From: Myrica gale
Taxonomy: Eukaryota > Streptophyta > Magnoliopsida > Fagales > Myricaceae
DNA: 64,000 nt
Direction: 5' to 3'
Assembly (NCBI GenBank): GCA_963930655.1
Contig: OZ005605.1
Coordinates: 21,087,501-21,151,500, forward strand
A model generated the notes under the pieces. The model made no database searches. It was not told the DNA's origin and worked only from the letters and a program-made list of their open reading frames with translations. Below are positions 22,829 to 35,774 of this stretch, piece by piece. Position 1 is the first letter of the stretch, and the number at the start of each line of letters is the position of its first letter. The translations under genes were made by a program, and so were the position numbers.

Positions 22829-25207
22829 CTTAGCCCCTAAGGTGCAAATGTGGGTTGGTAACACGTGGATGGACCCAGACCGTCGACAGTGGCCGTGAGT
22901 AAAAATAACGTAGATCTGCATGCTGTGATAAAGTATAATTTTATGTGAAAGACTTAACCATGACCAAATATGAAGTAGTCGGCACGAGGGAAATGAAGAA
23001 AGTACACTACGGCCTATGGGCTCAGCTTTTGTTTTGGCTGAATTATTTCTCCTATATATGTTTTCTTGTAGATTAGGGTTTTTATTGCGGGCGCACCCCA
23101 AATTTTGTAAGGTTAAAAACAGTTGGCATCACGTGGTTACAAGTGGGGGGGGACTACACGATAGATGTGGTGATGATCCTATGGGCCTATGTACATGTGA
23201 TTACATGTTACAAATTATACAACTCTGCATAACGTACGTGTGCTTCGCACGAGTGAGCATGCATTTTTCTAGATCCTTGCATTAATGTACCTAAATAGAA
23301 CTGAAGGGTCGTCGATGTGACCCCTCTAGCTCGATGTTTGTGTCACCCACCCGGTTAAGTAAGAGTGACAAATTATTTACGTACTATGTAGCTACTTGGT
23401 GTATTTCTGTGCATGACAACCCTTCTGTGCTTGATCTTATCCAGCACAGCACTGCTTATTTCTAAGCCTCCAACAACCCCTAATTGACTCGCATTTGAGA
23501 GGATCAAAATATTGTACCTTTTGAAAATGGAATTTGATCATGCAACTTACCTAATTCTAATCTAAATACTCTCCTTCATTTGTTTAGGATCAGACTCTGC
23601 CTTAATTAATCAACCTGGTGCATAAAATATTGAATTAAACTTCGGATTTATAATATGGAGTCCCGATTAATTAAACTTAACATCCTGATTTTGATATCAT
23701 ATTAAATCGCAATCGTTCTGGAATCTAAAAGGAACAAAAGGATAAAGTTCTTAAATTAACATGAGAAAGTACTAATAAATCTTGTGGGCAGAAAACATGA
23801 GATCACTTAGATTCTTATCGATCTCATGCAGAATTTGAAAGAAGTAAACTTTAGAATTGAAGTGAAGTGAAGTGATGGAAACAGCATATAGCTAGGCAGC
23901 TATATCTCTATAGATACCACAAGGTGATGTTGAAATATTTCAAGATTATTAATTAACAAACATGTCAAATATATTCTCGATGAGATGAAAACTCGATTTC
24001 ACATGGCTTTGATGAACAAGTCGTGGAACTATTCCCATCATCACGAATGAAAATATTCCGCGTACAATGAAGAAGCTAGCTAGGAAGATCGCCAATTAGG
24101 ACCACGAGTGCCACGTGAATATCATTAAGCCACGGCCGAAGCAGAAGCTTAATGGTAAACAATCACAGCTAATTAATTAGTACGTATATTCTGATCAAAG
24201 GGCGTATGTGAATGGAAATCAACTTGGTCGGTTGGTTTGGTAAAGCTTATTTTTTTTATTGAATGGTCGTTTTCTGAGTTTTCAAAAGGATAAAGCAGAA
24301 TGTCTGTCTCACAACTTAGAAAGCGACTCGGGCCAATAGAACTTACTAACCAAATATATACAATCTTTTGGAAGAAAGATTCTTAAGATATCCACGTGAG
24401 AGGCCAAGTCCATTGTACCACGTTTATTTTTAATTATTCATTCTGACTGATCAAAATCAAGAACCTTAGGGTTTAAACTTTAAACAACTACTTCGCGTGC
24501 CAAGGGTTGGTGACTCTTTGATGGCTAGAATATCAAGCAGCCTCCTCACTTCAGTATGATTTTAATTGATTAAATATTTGTCAACTAATAATTCCAATCT
24601 GAGGACCTAGCAATTATCCAAAGGTGCTTGTTGCACGTTTCAATGAATGATGGTGCAGCGCTTGGGTCCCCCTTGACCCCTGGTGCACTTGATGGATCCA
24701 GGCTGGGGATAAACTTAGGTCTTTGATTAATTAGGTTGGTGCAAAAATAGGTTATGGCATCTAATTCTCGAGCTAGTTAATTAACTAATCATATATATTC
24801 AATAGGAAAATCTAGATAGAATATGATAGATCGGCACGGCACCCCGCGGTAGCTAGCAATCATATATAATTACTATACTACGTACACTTAGGGTATAATT
24901 TATATATATGTCTAATTTGATGTTTGATGATAGTGATTTAGAAGGAAAAATCAGACGAACATTAGGAAGCATAAACTCACCACGTACCAGATGCCATCAA
25001 AATAAAACAAAAGGAGGAAAAAAAAGAACAGCTTCCCAAATGGATGAACAACTAGTGGAATTTTGATGTTCTCTTGTTTCCAAGTGCATTTTATTTGCTT
25101 AATTTCCCAGCTCCTACAAGAGTCAATGATACACTATTTGAGACATCCAAAGACGTAATAATATTAAAAAGAACAAATTTCTTGTCCAATTAGCATAAAG
25201 GAATATG
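22272..25207. other. Dof promoter and long spacer
   Basis: The first kilobase is upstream sequence of the Dof gene on the minus strand and includes a GA microsatellite. The rest is AT-rich spacer in which I see no gene, RNA or clear transposon. Confidence 0.45.
22795..22823. repeat. GA microsatellite upstream of Dof gene
   Basis: About 14 uninterrupted GA units (CT on the gene strand) roughly 525 bp upstream of the Dof start codon. Such GAGA tracts are common in plant promoters and 5' leaders and can recruit BBR/BPC proteins. A role here is only a possibility. Confidence 0.7.
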
Positions 25208-25798
25208 CTACAAAGATAGAGACCATCCTGGAACTGTATGGGCAAACGTAGCGCCAAATGGAGTGAAAGACGAAAATGATACTTCAGCAGAGAGAGAGAT
25301 TAACTTCGAAGAGATACAGGAAAATGCAGGACGGTGACACTGGTATGATAGATCTCTGTCCAAACGTACGTTCTGCTGAATCGAGTGAAACATCAAACCG
25401 GCCAGTACTTCAGCAGAGAGAAATTTAACATCAAAGTGGTACGTGCAAATTAATGCAGGCCTGGGACAGTAGAAAAGATGACCTACCGATCGACCGCATG
25501 ATGCGCATATATATCTGGCTCGGTCTGCATGCACTGATAAATTATACAGAGACTGTACCTCTTTCTGTGCATATCGTTGTCTCTTTGTCCCTATCTGAGA
25601 AATCACGTCACGTCTTCTCTCTTTAGTTACCCCTTTTCTTTTCTTTCCGTAATAACGAAATTCCAAGGTTCTTGTCTTGTTATTTTGCAGAAGCTCAGCA
25701 GGTTGCGAGAATCTTTGATGGAAGGTCACAAGGATGTACAAACCACTTAGAATTGGGAGGAGAATTCCGTTTAGGATTCCTTGATTAGTTGCATACAT
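25208..25798 (-). other. Unrecognised 196-codon open frame
   Basis: A minus-strand frame beginning MYATNQGILNGILLPILSG, with an early hydrophobic stretch and a basic centre (YGKKRKGVTKERRRD). I recognise no domain. Its C-terminal third comes from a tandem duplication at the DNA level (25,243-25,370 and 25,371 to about 25,480), which makes selection on a protein unlikely. It could be a chance frame, or part of a noncoding transcript. I would not call it a gene without transcript evidence. Confidence 0.25.
25243..25480. repeat. Diverged tandem duplication of about 120 bp
   Basis: Two adjacent copies start with CAAACGTA. They share GAGTGAAA, then ACTTCAGCAGAGAG and a following TTAACWTC segment, then AATGCAGG and a closing CTGTC/CAGT region. 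The copies are clearly diverged. No known element is recognised. Confidence 0.55.
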
Positions 25799-28194
25799 AT
25801 CGTCTATACCTGAAACTTATTGTGCTTATTTTTATTCCTACGGATCACCTCCTAGTCCATTCAACGGTGTATGTAACACTACGACGAGAAAATTTTCAGA
25901 AAGGTCCTACTCCTAGAGCTAGTGATCCATTTGAGCTGCTAGTACGAGATGGTGACAGTGTTAATTAATTAGTAGTTAATCAATTGTTGTTCTAACTTCT
26001 TCGTTTAGGACAAGTGTTACGAGACAACATGCTTCCAACCGATAAAGCTCATTGGCTAATTAGGCGTGGCAACTGTCAGGCTTAGGGAGCTCACCAAGTG
26101 GGGAACTAGAAATTCGCCCTTTTGGTCGCTTCTTTTGACAGGGACATTAATTCAGCTTCCTATCTTTTATCCAAATGATTTTCTGCAGTTTAACTTGTCT
26201 TATTTGACGATGAAAACAACTTATAATGTATTTGATAACCAGCTTATGATATACATCCTTTGACACGCGTTTTACTGAAGAATTTTCAACAGATCAAATA
26301 ATTGAGCAGTTTGCTGTATAGAGAAGAAAAATTCGGAGGCTCGCTCATTCTTGAAACTAAGGGGTAGATTTTTCTGTTACAGAAAGCATTGTTAAACCAA
26401 AACAAGAGCGAACAAGGGAAAATCTTCCCTGAAGAACTTGGACGAGAACTCGACGAACCAAAAGAAAATGGGAGAACTAGAGGAGGAATGAGAGCAAAAC
26501 TAGAAAAGGTTTCCTGTTTTCTCCTCTCGTTTCGCAAGTAAAACAGGACCGGTACAATTTCTATCACCTCGAGGGAAAGTTACCACAGCCCAAGGAAGAA
26601 CAGTACGCTTGGAAATTATGGTAATCTTCCACTGAATCAACTTGAGACGTATGGTTCTTGTGTTTCCTAAAAAAGTGAAAAAGGTCACCCATCAAGTGAA
26701 AGAGAAAGCTTTGTAATTACCATCACATCCAGCTCCCACTTGAGGCAGATCAGACTGGAACGTGGTGGTAGGGACCATGATTCAACAAAATATGTCTGCA
26801 GCAGACGGAGTAATGAAGAAGCAAGGAATATGTTGCAAAATTGACTGCCAAAAACAAAAACAAGAAAGTAAAGGAATTTGTAATACTAAGGTCTAGTACT
26901 GAAGCTGCATGCACGTCTGGCAAAAGACGAGACATCAGATTTGGAGTCACACGCAGGAGTACAAAAATTTGGATTCTAACCAACAATTATATCGAGTAAA
27001 CCAAAGTGTCAAAGTAGGCCTTGATAGCAACCTTTCTCCACAAAGCAGGCTTCGACAAAATGGACTATGCCACAAGTGACAAGTGGGTCTTACTTGGCAG
27101 TTGGCGTGGCGTGCCGCCCCTATGCTGTCTATTCAAAACCTTCATCATGAAGAAGTTTGTTGCCACTAGTAATTTGCTTAGTGCTAAAAGGTTGCCAATT
27201 TTATAATTGAAGTTGAAGCGATTACCTTGAAGAACTTCCTACACAGTCATCATCCAACAACGAAAGGACTGACCAGTGACCATTCTCTCTCTCTCTCATA
27301 TTGCTTAATGGAGAAGAAGTTGTTAGACAAGAGTAATAAAGTCGGTCACAGACGATGACGAGGATTCACTTTTAATCTGCAATATTCTTTTAACATTTGG
27401 CTTTGGATGCTTTTCCATGCAGAAAAGTGAATAGACTATAAATTGGCGAAAACAAAGTCAAATCCAATCTCCATCGCTCGAAATTATCAAGTTTTGGACG
27501 TAGATGTGGTCTTTAGTGTCATGATGAGGGTCCCCCACTCATCAAGCCTGCTTCTTCGTATGTGACTGCAACATCCAAATCTCCCAGAAATCGCTATTAT
27601 GAGTCCCCGGCTATGAAATCTTTTGTAGTGTCTTTTTGCTGTGCTGAATTTGCAATTAACTCGTACTTGCCATTACAAGCTACATAAACTTCCCGTACTT
27701 GACCCCAGAATTGGTTTAATTATTTTAATAGACAAGAGAATATATATCAAGCATTAAAACTCAATGTACAAAGCTAACTATTTCCTGAAGTCCATAATGT
27801 TAATGGGACCATTAGATCGTTAATCTTACCCATTGCTATCAAGTCCCGTGGTAATTTTCTAAATGCCCCTGGTTGTCTCAATGCAGCAGCCAGCAAGTAC
27901 CACTAGGATCACCGAATAATTGAGAAATTGTTTGGATACGGGCCATCTTATTAGTGGCACCGTCATATTAGTAGCAAAATTTCTATCCAAGGGAGGAGAT
28001 GAGAAGTCTCAGCAATTTATATCATACACCGAATGTTGTTCACTACTTGAAAGTAAGGTATAACATGTCAGACTACCGTGCTTCAGGCATAACAAAACGG
28101 CATTACATTCTAGACTCTCCATGAAATATGATGCCAGCCTCAAGTGAAACATATGATTGCCCTGGCATCCCTCATTACATACATAGGAAACGCC
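25799..28194. other. Spacer 3' of SF3B2, no gene recognised
   Basis: Several short open frames lie on both strands but none resembles a known protein. The right end, up to 28,194, is 3' untranslated sequence of the minus-strand SF3B2 gene. A CT microsatellite occurs near 27,283-27,298. Confidence 0.45.
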
Positions 28195-31100
28195 CTAGAA
28201 TTTGAAATCCTTTTTCTTGGACTTCCCCTCCTTTTCTTGCATCTTCCGCTTCCTTTTCTTCTCATTCTGCACAAATACCAGTCCAGTATTCAATTAACAG
28301 AGTCGGATGAATTTCCTTTGAGAAGGCCAATTTTCAAGTTATTAAGTTAATTATAAAGCACACCTCTGCAACCATATCACTGAAATCTTCCCGCTGACTC
28401 CGCAGCTTCTCTTCCTCTCTAGCTTCCTCGTATCTACAAAAATGCAACCAAGTTGGGAACTCATTCAGTCTCAAAATATAATATTATCTTAATAATTGCA
28501 AATAGAAGAATATGAACTTACTTTGCCGGCAAGACATTCTCCATGACTTCCAACTCTTCTGGTTGCAGAGTAACATCCACTTTATCTGTTTTTTGACCTC
28601 TAAGCAGATCAACCTGCAAGAATATGACCAACTAGTATTCAGTGAACTATGCAATTACAGCGCCAGAAATCCTAAATGTTGGAAAAAGTGAACCGATCAT
28701 TTGAAGTCCAGTTCAATTACCAAAAGTATGCAGTCCATTAAATTCACACATATATCACAAAGAGCCCCCCCCCCCCCCCCCCAATTAGGTTGCTGTACAA
28801 GTAACTCGATCCCGCGGTCCCTACCTAGCATTGAGCTATTCATCCACATAGGTGAATGTAATAGTGCTTCTATCTTTTGAACCATAATCAAAGAATCAGA
28901 GTTTCAAGTATTTTGTCACGTGCATTAATCAACATAAATTTTCCAACACTAGTTACTATTCACTGTTCAGATTGAGAGATGAGGTGCAAAGCCCTTCTCT
29001 TCAGTGATATGCCTTTTAAAATCAACAAGGCTAGTCCTTAAAGGTTCCAAATTCTGTGAGTGGCCCAGTATATAATTCTCTTTTGCAACCTTTTATCATC
29101 ATTGGCGTCAGCAGATCCTCTCATTCCCACCCTCAAATTCATTCTTATATCAGTATAACAAAGGATCATCACGCTAGGACAACAGAGGATAAGATAAAGT
29201 ACATCAGCTTCTTCAAAAAAGAACCACAATGGCTTAATCGCAAAAGTCATAACATGCTTGCACGAGAAACAAGTAGAAATTCTTACCCTTTTGGCAGCCA
29301 TCTTGTCTTGGGTGCCAGTGCTAACAACATATCTGTAGGCCAAAAGGTGAACATCAAGTTTAGAGACTAAAATCAACGACCAAAAAGAGATGGGAAAAAA
29401 AACCAACAGAACAAGAATATTGCATACGTGTGCGTTGTTCCAAGCAAAGTTCCAGGAGCAATTTTTTCTTCCTTCTCTTCAAGCACCTTCAAAAGAAACA
29501 CGGAAACAAAGATAATGTTCAGATAGTATCATCAATCAGAGCATTAAACGCAAACGACGAGTTAATAAAACAGAGCCAGATTCTTAAATAACAATACTAA
29601 CTTGGTAAAGAGGCCTGTCAGGTTCCTTTCTCTGCTGCTTTCGAAGGTCAATAACATCAGGTGTTTCAACACCAGTAGGAGTGCTGAAAAAAAAAATCCA
29701 CTAAGACATGGAAAACACACTGCACAACATATGATTGGACCACAATCTGAGTTGAAAAATATTTAGGCACACAACATTGCAAAGCATAGCCCCAGAAGCA
29801 GAGGTGGGCTACCATAAAACCTCAAGAGAAAACTCTTAATACGAGATAAAATGCACGCATCAAACAGAAATGAGGAACTGTGGTAATGACTGAAAAACTA
29901 TATACCTTGAGAGGCTATCAACAGATTGAATGCCAGCCTCTAGTTCCTCTTCCTCAATCTCCTCCTCCTCTTCCTCCTCCTCCTCCTCCTCCTCTTCCTC
30001 TTCCTCCAAATCACCCCAATGCTTGGTCTTATCAACTGGCTCTTCCTGAATGAAAATACAACCGTATAAATAAAACATATACACATCAAAATAAATATAA
30101 GGATGTATAATTATAATTCATCTTTACATTTAATGCAGCTAACATCTTGCTAAGGCCATATTTGTCAATTGGGGAAAAAAAGGCTCAACGAAAACACAAA
30201 ATCGACTGTTGCAATCACAATCAGGATAAACATATGAAAATACCTCATAGTTAGGCTGTTCTTGTTGATGAACACCAAACACATCTCCATATAAAGGACG
30301 TCCAAACTATTTAAGAACATGAACAAGTGAATTAATTAAACACTGACCACCTTTGGAAAGCTGCTGTATGCAGAAGATATTGATAGAGAACCATGTGGCA
30401 AATAAGGCAGAAATCAAAGTTTGGTAACTTACTTCATCAACTGGAGGCTTGCCCCAGCCACCAGGATGATAACCAAAGCTAGCTCCAGGAGGGATGGGAG
30501 CATTCAGCCCAGGAATTTTCAGATGTGGGTATGACGGAGGTGGACCATACCTCTGACAGAAAATCAACCGTTAACAAATATTACAAAAGGAAATAACATT
30601 CAAAATTAACACAGACGTAAATACCAATCACAGGAGATTTGGTAATCCACCTGCATATTGATGAGCCATGGGGGAGGAGAACCCTCTGGCATTCCAAGAG
30701 CTTCTTTTAGTTCTTGTGACAGCATGCCAGGCTTCATTTCCCTTAACTTAACCTATATACCAGGGGCAAAATAAGATAACTTAACAGATTAAGTTCAACT
30801 CAAAAACAAAATATATTTTCCTATGATTAAAGAGGTACGTAATTTTTACTAAAATGATACAAGCATGTAGACCAATTATCTCATTTAATATGCATCAAAA
30901 ACCTCATTCAACAAATCTTGAAAAGAAAAAAAAAACTAATATTTTTCTTGATCATGAAACATTTATGTCCTGCCAATATCAGCATAAGCAAACACATATG
31001 TCAAGCTAAATGCTCCAACAAAAGCAGTGAGAAGATAGTAAGAAAGAATTCAAAGTTCTCCTGTTTATGGGGTGAATTATACCTCAAACTCTTTGCCTTC

Positions 31101-34100
31101 ATGATACAGATCCCCGAGGCTTGTAAGCTTTGGCTTTGTTTGGTATTTAAAAAATGCATCATGGAGAACCTAACATACAGGAACCACAAGATCACTAACT
31201 GGACACGATCAAGAATCATTTTAACCAAAAACTGTGGATCTTCAAAACAAGATATACAGATAACAGAACCACAAAATACTTGAATTAAGTAAATTATATG
31301 ATAACAAAATCACATAGCAATAAAAACCTGATAGTCAATATCCATCTTTCCCATCTTTGGTTGCATCCGCTCTCTTTGCTTCTGCTTCAACTTTTTACTG
31401 TCCTCTTTTTCAATGTAAGCCTGTGGGAGTGCACCACAAAACAACACAAGTGGTCATTAGCAGCATTACCAAGATACATCATGTTAGCATGAGTTCAGTT
31501 AAAATGCAGACCACCATTAAAAGGGTGAGGAAATGTGATATTTAAATCGAAATATCAAACTCGTCACTGCCGGGCCTTCTGAAAGAACTAAGTTAAAGGA
31601 TTAAGTGCACAAAAATGGCTACACCAGATAGAGGTGGGTAAAACAGTTGAAAAAAAAATCCAGCCTAAAACATGAAGGAAAAAAAAATAAACTAAGGTAA
31701 CCTTAGAACTAGACAAAGACGAATCATTCGTCATTAGAGAAAAGCATGAAAGTCAACCAAAAAAAGTAAAAACACCAATTTAAACAATAGGATAATGATG
31801 AAATTGAATTTACCTGTCTGATTTTCTCAATTCCTGTTGCAGCAATAAAATCGGGAAGCTGAAAAGGCTGCTTCTCAATACCACGTTTTCCCTGCAAAAC
31901 AATAACCAATGCCTGATGAGATACAAGTAACTAAAAGAACGTTCCATTCTTCATCCATATCATGTCAGTAATTATATTCTTTCAAGTTATGAGGAGCCCG
32001 AGCATTAAGCACAATGGAAAGTCATCTGTACATTCAAAGCAGATTAATTAGCATCTTGACTGTAAACAAATCCCCAACAACTATCATGCAAATGCACTCT
32101 GATAAAGACTAAAAAAGGGCAATTTTCCCCATGGATGGCATCATATAATGTCTACACCCCAAGCCACACTAGCAAATACATAAAAATAGAAATCATTTAA
32201 TGGTGCCCATTGCAAAACACCTACAAGTCCAGGCTCCATGATTGTCACAGCAGCTCCCCTGCAAGAACCACATATATACATATAAGAGAAGCCCTTATCG
32301 ACGTGATCTCCCCACACCCTATTCCCTGAATCCCACATGTGGACTATATCCTCAATCATGCATGCACATTTTAACCCCTCAGTCTCCAATTCTAGTGAGG
32401 CTAGCTAGCTAACCTGCAAAAATTTCCTTTTCTGGCACCAATGCCGAGGTACAGGTACAGTATTTCGGTAAGATTTCAAAAATACCAGCAACTTTGGGTC
32501 TGAAGCGGTTGCATCCCACACCTGGATATGAAGATAAAATATAAGTAAAGAACACTAATGAACAGAAAATTAAGAACAAACTATCAAAGCACATCAAATA
32601 TCTCTACCTCAACAACATCAGGCCTTGAGGAAATTTGCTTCAGTTCAGCAATCTTCATCCGCCGGTGAAGCTGAAAGATGAAAACAGAAATGCTTCGGAC
32701 TGCCGATGACAAAGTGTTGCTATAATGATAATGATGTGACAATCTAAAAATATAAAACATAACAACAGTACCAAGTTATTCGTACCTTTTTCTTCTTATT
32801 TGAGACGCCTCTCTCTTTTTGTTGGTTATCCTGTTCTTCCTCTTCTGAATCTGAGTCAGCCTTCTTGCTAGAGGTTGCATTTGGGGTAGACTCATCCTTG
32901 TTATCATTCTCCTGGATGAGAAGAATAATTAACACGTGAGGTCTACTTTCCCTGACCAGCTATAGGATGTTAAATCGCATTAAGAGGGAAAAAAATCCTC
33001 CTACCTGAGTACCAGCAGTTTCGCGGAAAGTGAATTTCTCAAAAATCTTTCTAAATTCTTCATCCATGCCATCATCGAAATCTGCCTGCTCCGGGACATA
33101 CTCCACTTCAACTAGCTCCCCGAGCTAAAAAGTTCCACAGATAAGAATAATGCACATATTCAGACCCACGTACACATACTAGTCTTATAGAGCATCATAC
33201 ATTGAAGCTATGGATCTATTGCACGATCAAATAAGGATTTCAAGCTAAACAAAATCAGCCTAAACTGAAAGTCAAAGCTCGTCTATTTAGCCCATGATTG
33301 CTATGATCCTATTTAAACCGGCCTGCTCACTGAAAAAAAAAAAGCTCCATAATAGAAAGAAATAACAAAGATTATCTCATTTCTAACGCAACAAAAACCT
33401 AATTTCTTTCCCTAACTTTTCTCCAGATTATATAGTAAATCAGGAACATCTAAGGCTAACGTGAGTCTATGAAACATTGAGAGTTCAAGCAGCATTTCCA
33501 TTATCCCTCCTTTCGGATCACAAAAATCCTAAGAGAAACTTTAGCCCAAACAAAAAATAAAAATCCGCTATGTGATGAGAGACACTGATTGGACTAAAAG
33601 TTTATTTCTTCAAGTTCCCAAAAGTGCAGTTACTTTATTGCTCGACATGATTGAATACATATCCCCGCCAAATCCATCACTCTTTTCTTTCGTTTTCCCT
33701 ACTTTCGAGTCAACAACAAACAAAAAAAGTACGACAATTAATCACCAACCAAAACCCAATGCTCAAATCAACACATAAACGCTAATTTTCACCTATCCAT
33801 TACCAAAGCACACTAAAAAAATATCCAATACAAGCTTCATTCAGCTCTCAGAGATTATTAACAACCACTCCAAAGCACGTAAAATAAAATAAAAAAATTC
33901 TGAACCCTAGAAATCTACCAGAACCCTAAACGAGTTGGATATAAAGGGGAGGAGCGTAAACCTGTTCAGGATCGTTGTTCTCCTTGGCATCGTCATCAGC
34001 TACGTCATTTTCGTCGACGGAGAACGGGTCCAACGTCTGGGACGCCTTGCTATTGTTCTTCTTCTGCTTCCGACGGCGACGACGCCGTTCAGTCTCTCGC

Positions 34101-34189
34101 GTCTTCTTTGCTTGGCTCGGGTTAGGATTTGAGCTCGGGCCTCCGTTCGAAACGACGCCGTTGGGGAGATGAAGAGTTTCCGCCACCAT
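28195..34189 (-). CDS. SF3B2: Splicing factor SF3b subunit 2 (SAP145)
   Basis: A subunit of the U2 snRNP-associated SF3b complex, which binds near the branch site in the nucleus. Eighteen exons, high to low coordinate: 33962-34189, 33005-33124, 32786-32911, 32608-32670, 32414-32521, 31814-31891, 31328-31420, 31083-31169, 30651-30752, 30433-30552, 30244-30306, 29906-30045, 29602-29683, 29428-29486, 29287-29332, 28522-28613, 28364-28433, 28195-28266. All have GT-AG borders and add to 582 codons plus stop, near the usual plant length. A basic N-terminus (ETERRRRRRKQKKN) precedes the DUF382 region (about 165-300; SRPDVVEVWDATASDPKLLV, PVPRHWCQKRKFLQGKRGIE). The PSP region follows (about 302-360; PEGSPPPWLINMQRYGPPPS), then a poly-Glu run in exon 12 and a Lys-rich end (KKRKRKMQEKKGKSKKKDFK). 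No defect seen. Confidence 0.95.
28765..28782. repeat. 18-nt poly(C) run in an SF3B2 intron
   Basis: Eighteen consecutive C on the plus strand, i.e. a G run in the pre-mRNA, in the intron between 28,613 and 29,287. The number of bases in such a run is often uncertain in an assembly. Confidence 0.8.
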
Positions 34190-34325
34190 CTTTGGGTATG
34201 TGTTACGATCAAAGGGGCTCTGTGCGTAATAGTAAGTGCGTGGAAGGGGAAGAGGCGGAGTGAGGATTGAAGGAGAGGTTGATAACGGGCCGTCCGATTC
34301 GTTAGAAATATACGAGTTAGTTAAG

Positions 34326-34348
34326 CACGTGTGAAGCTGTCGCACGTG
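34326..34348. promoter_or_regulatory. Paired G-boxes upstream of SF3B2
   Basis: Two CACGTG hexamers at 34,326-34,331 and 34,343-34,348, with start-to-start spacing of 17 bp, about 140-160 bp upstream of the SF3B2 start codon. CACGTG is bound by plant bZIP and bHLH factors. That either gene uses them is inference. Confidence 0.5.
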
Positions 34349-34765
34349 AGCATCAGTAGTCGGCAACAGCTCTATTTGTCTGTTTTGTAGGTGAAAAAAC
34401 AAAGAAAGTAAAAGATTTGATGCTGTTTTATAAATTTGTACTTAACAATACGAGTTCCTTTACAAACGTTCACTCAAATAGTGTCAAGATGTTATAATAT
34501 TTGAACAAAAGATAAGAGCTAGTCCACATATAATATTTTAGAATCATCAAAGCAACTTAGCTATTATAAAGAATATTTATGGCTAATTTTGTCAAAATTA
34601 TTAAGACTATGGAAGGTATTTAAGTTGCAAGTATTTTAGTTGAGTTCATATTTTGATTAGTAATATGTGTCATAAACAATAAATGTAATCATATTCTATT
34701 TTTTTCAGTGAATATGATCCTCTGTAATTTAAAAATAGATCAAAATAACATGTAAATCTTATTAT

Positions 34766-34918
34766 GGAGATGTTTGTTTATCGAAATTTTGAGGAATATT
34801 CTTAAAATTTTAGGAATCTTTTGAATGTTGAAGTTTATCGGGGTTTGTGAAAATTTTGAAATATGTTTGTTTGGTTGAAATTTTTTAGCCCCAAAATTTT
34901 GGTGAAACAAACATCCCC
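34766..34918. mobile_element. MITE with about 28-bp terminal inverted repeats
   Basis: About 153 bp. The left end GGAGATGTTTGTTT(ATC)GAAATTTTGAG is the imperfect inverse of the right end, which on the opposite strand reads GGGGATGTTTGTTT and onward to CCAAAATTTTGGGG. No clear target duplication was found, so the superfamily is undecided. Confidence 0.6.
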
Positions 34919-35774
34919 GTATAGAGTATGTAATGTTCGAAATTTTTTATGCAGGCTATATTAAATAATGCAGTGTCCATAAATTATATACTTATTTTAA
35001 AAAAATTATACAAGACAATTCGGATGAATAATTACTGGAGTAAGATTTCAATTGTTTTACCATCCAACACCTATACTACGTGGACCCTTATTCACCTATA
35101 GTTCCAACAGAAAGATTAGTTAAAATCTATTTGGGCCGGAAAGAAGGAAAGCTGGAGTGGCCCATCCAATTGGACTTGGGGGTTCGATAACAAAAATGAA
35201 TTCATTCCCCTTGTTAACTTTATAACTTATACGATTAATTTCAGAACAAATATATATATAAATGATTAAAGATGTATTAAAATCGTGGGGAGTTATTACA
35301 GCAAATAGCAGTTTCTGCGACAAAAAGCAATGAGTCTACGTGTAATTGCTCAAACACGAAAGATATATTCGCTCTTCGCGGCCGCGTGCCGGAAGTTGCT
35401 TGGAAGACAGAGGTTGCCAGCGGGGCCCATATTGGTTGTGGGAGAAGGACTTCTGGGGTCCACGCACACCTAGCTGATACCTAGCCCCCAAATTGGTAAA
35501 ATGTTACCTCGGTCTGCCATTCAACATCTGAAGCGAGAAGCGTGTCTTTTGAACATCCAAAGGCCGAGACACGAGAACACCACGACCACCAGTACAGACC
35601 CGGAAAGGATAAAAAGTCATTTTTACTTTCTCTTCCGATTTATTCACCAAGAATCCGAAGGAGGAGGAGGGGGAGACCTTCTAATGATTATACATTTCGA
35701 TATACTGACGTAAAAAAGTTCATTAGATATAACTAGAGGACGGAGGAAGGGAGGCTTAGAGAGAGATTTGAGAG

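Larger units (their letters stand above)
34190..35774. other. Divergent spacer between SF3B2 and PLT4
   Basis: Shared upstream region of two divergently transcribed genes. It contains two G-boxes close to SF3B2, a MITE at 34,766-34,918 and a purine-rich stretch (AGGAGGAGGGGGAGACC near 35,660) that probably belongs to the 5' leader of the transporter. No gene is seen inside. Confidence 0.55.

Noticed and set aside
28790..28880. Minus-strand tRNA-like words in an SF3B2 intron (GAATAGCTCAATGCTAGG, GATCGAGTT)
   Set aside because: The spacing is right for a SINE head, but no cloverleaf folds and no element ends are visible.
29939..30005. GAG/CTC microsatellite
   Set aside because: It is the coding poly-Glu tract of SF3B2 exon 12, in frame and typical of the family, not an independent repeat feature.
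34000..34402. Longer upstream extension of the SF3B2 first exon to an ATG near 34,400
   Set aside because: The extension reads through promoter-like DNA and lacks similarity to the family; the ATG at 34,189 gives the usual MVAETLHLPNGV start and family length.
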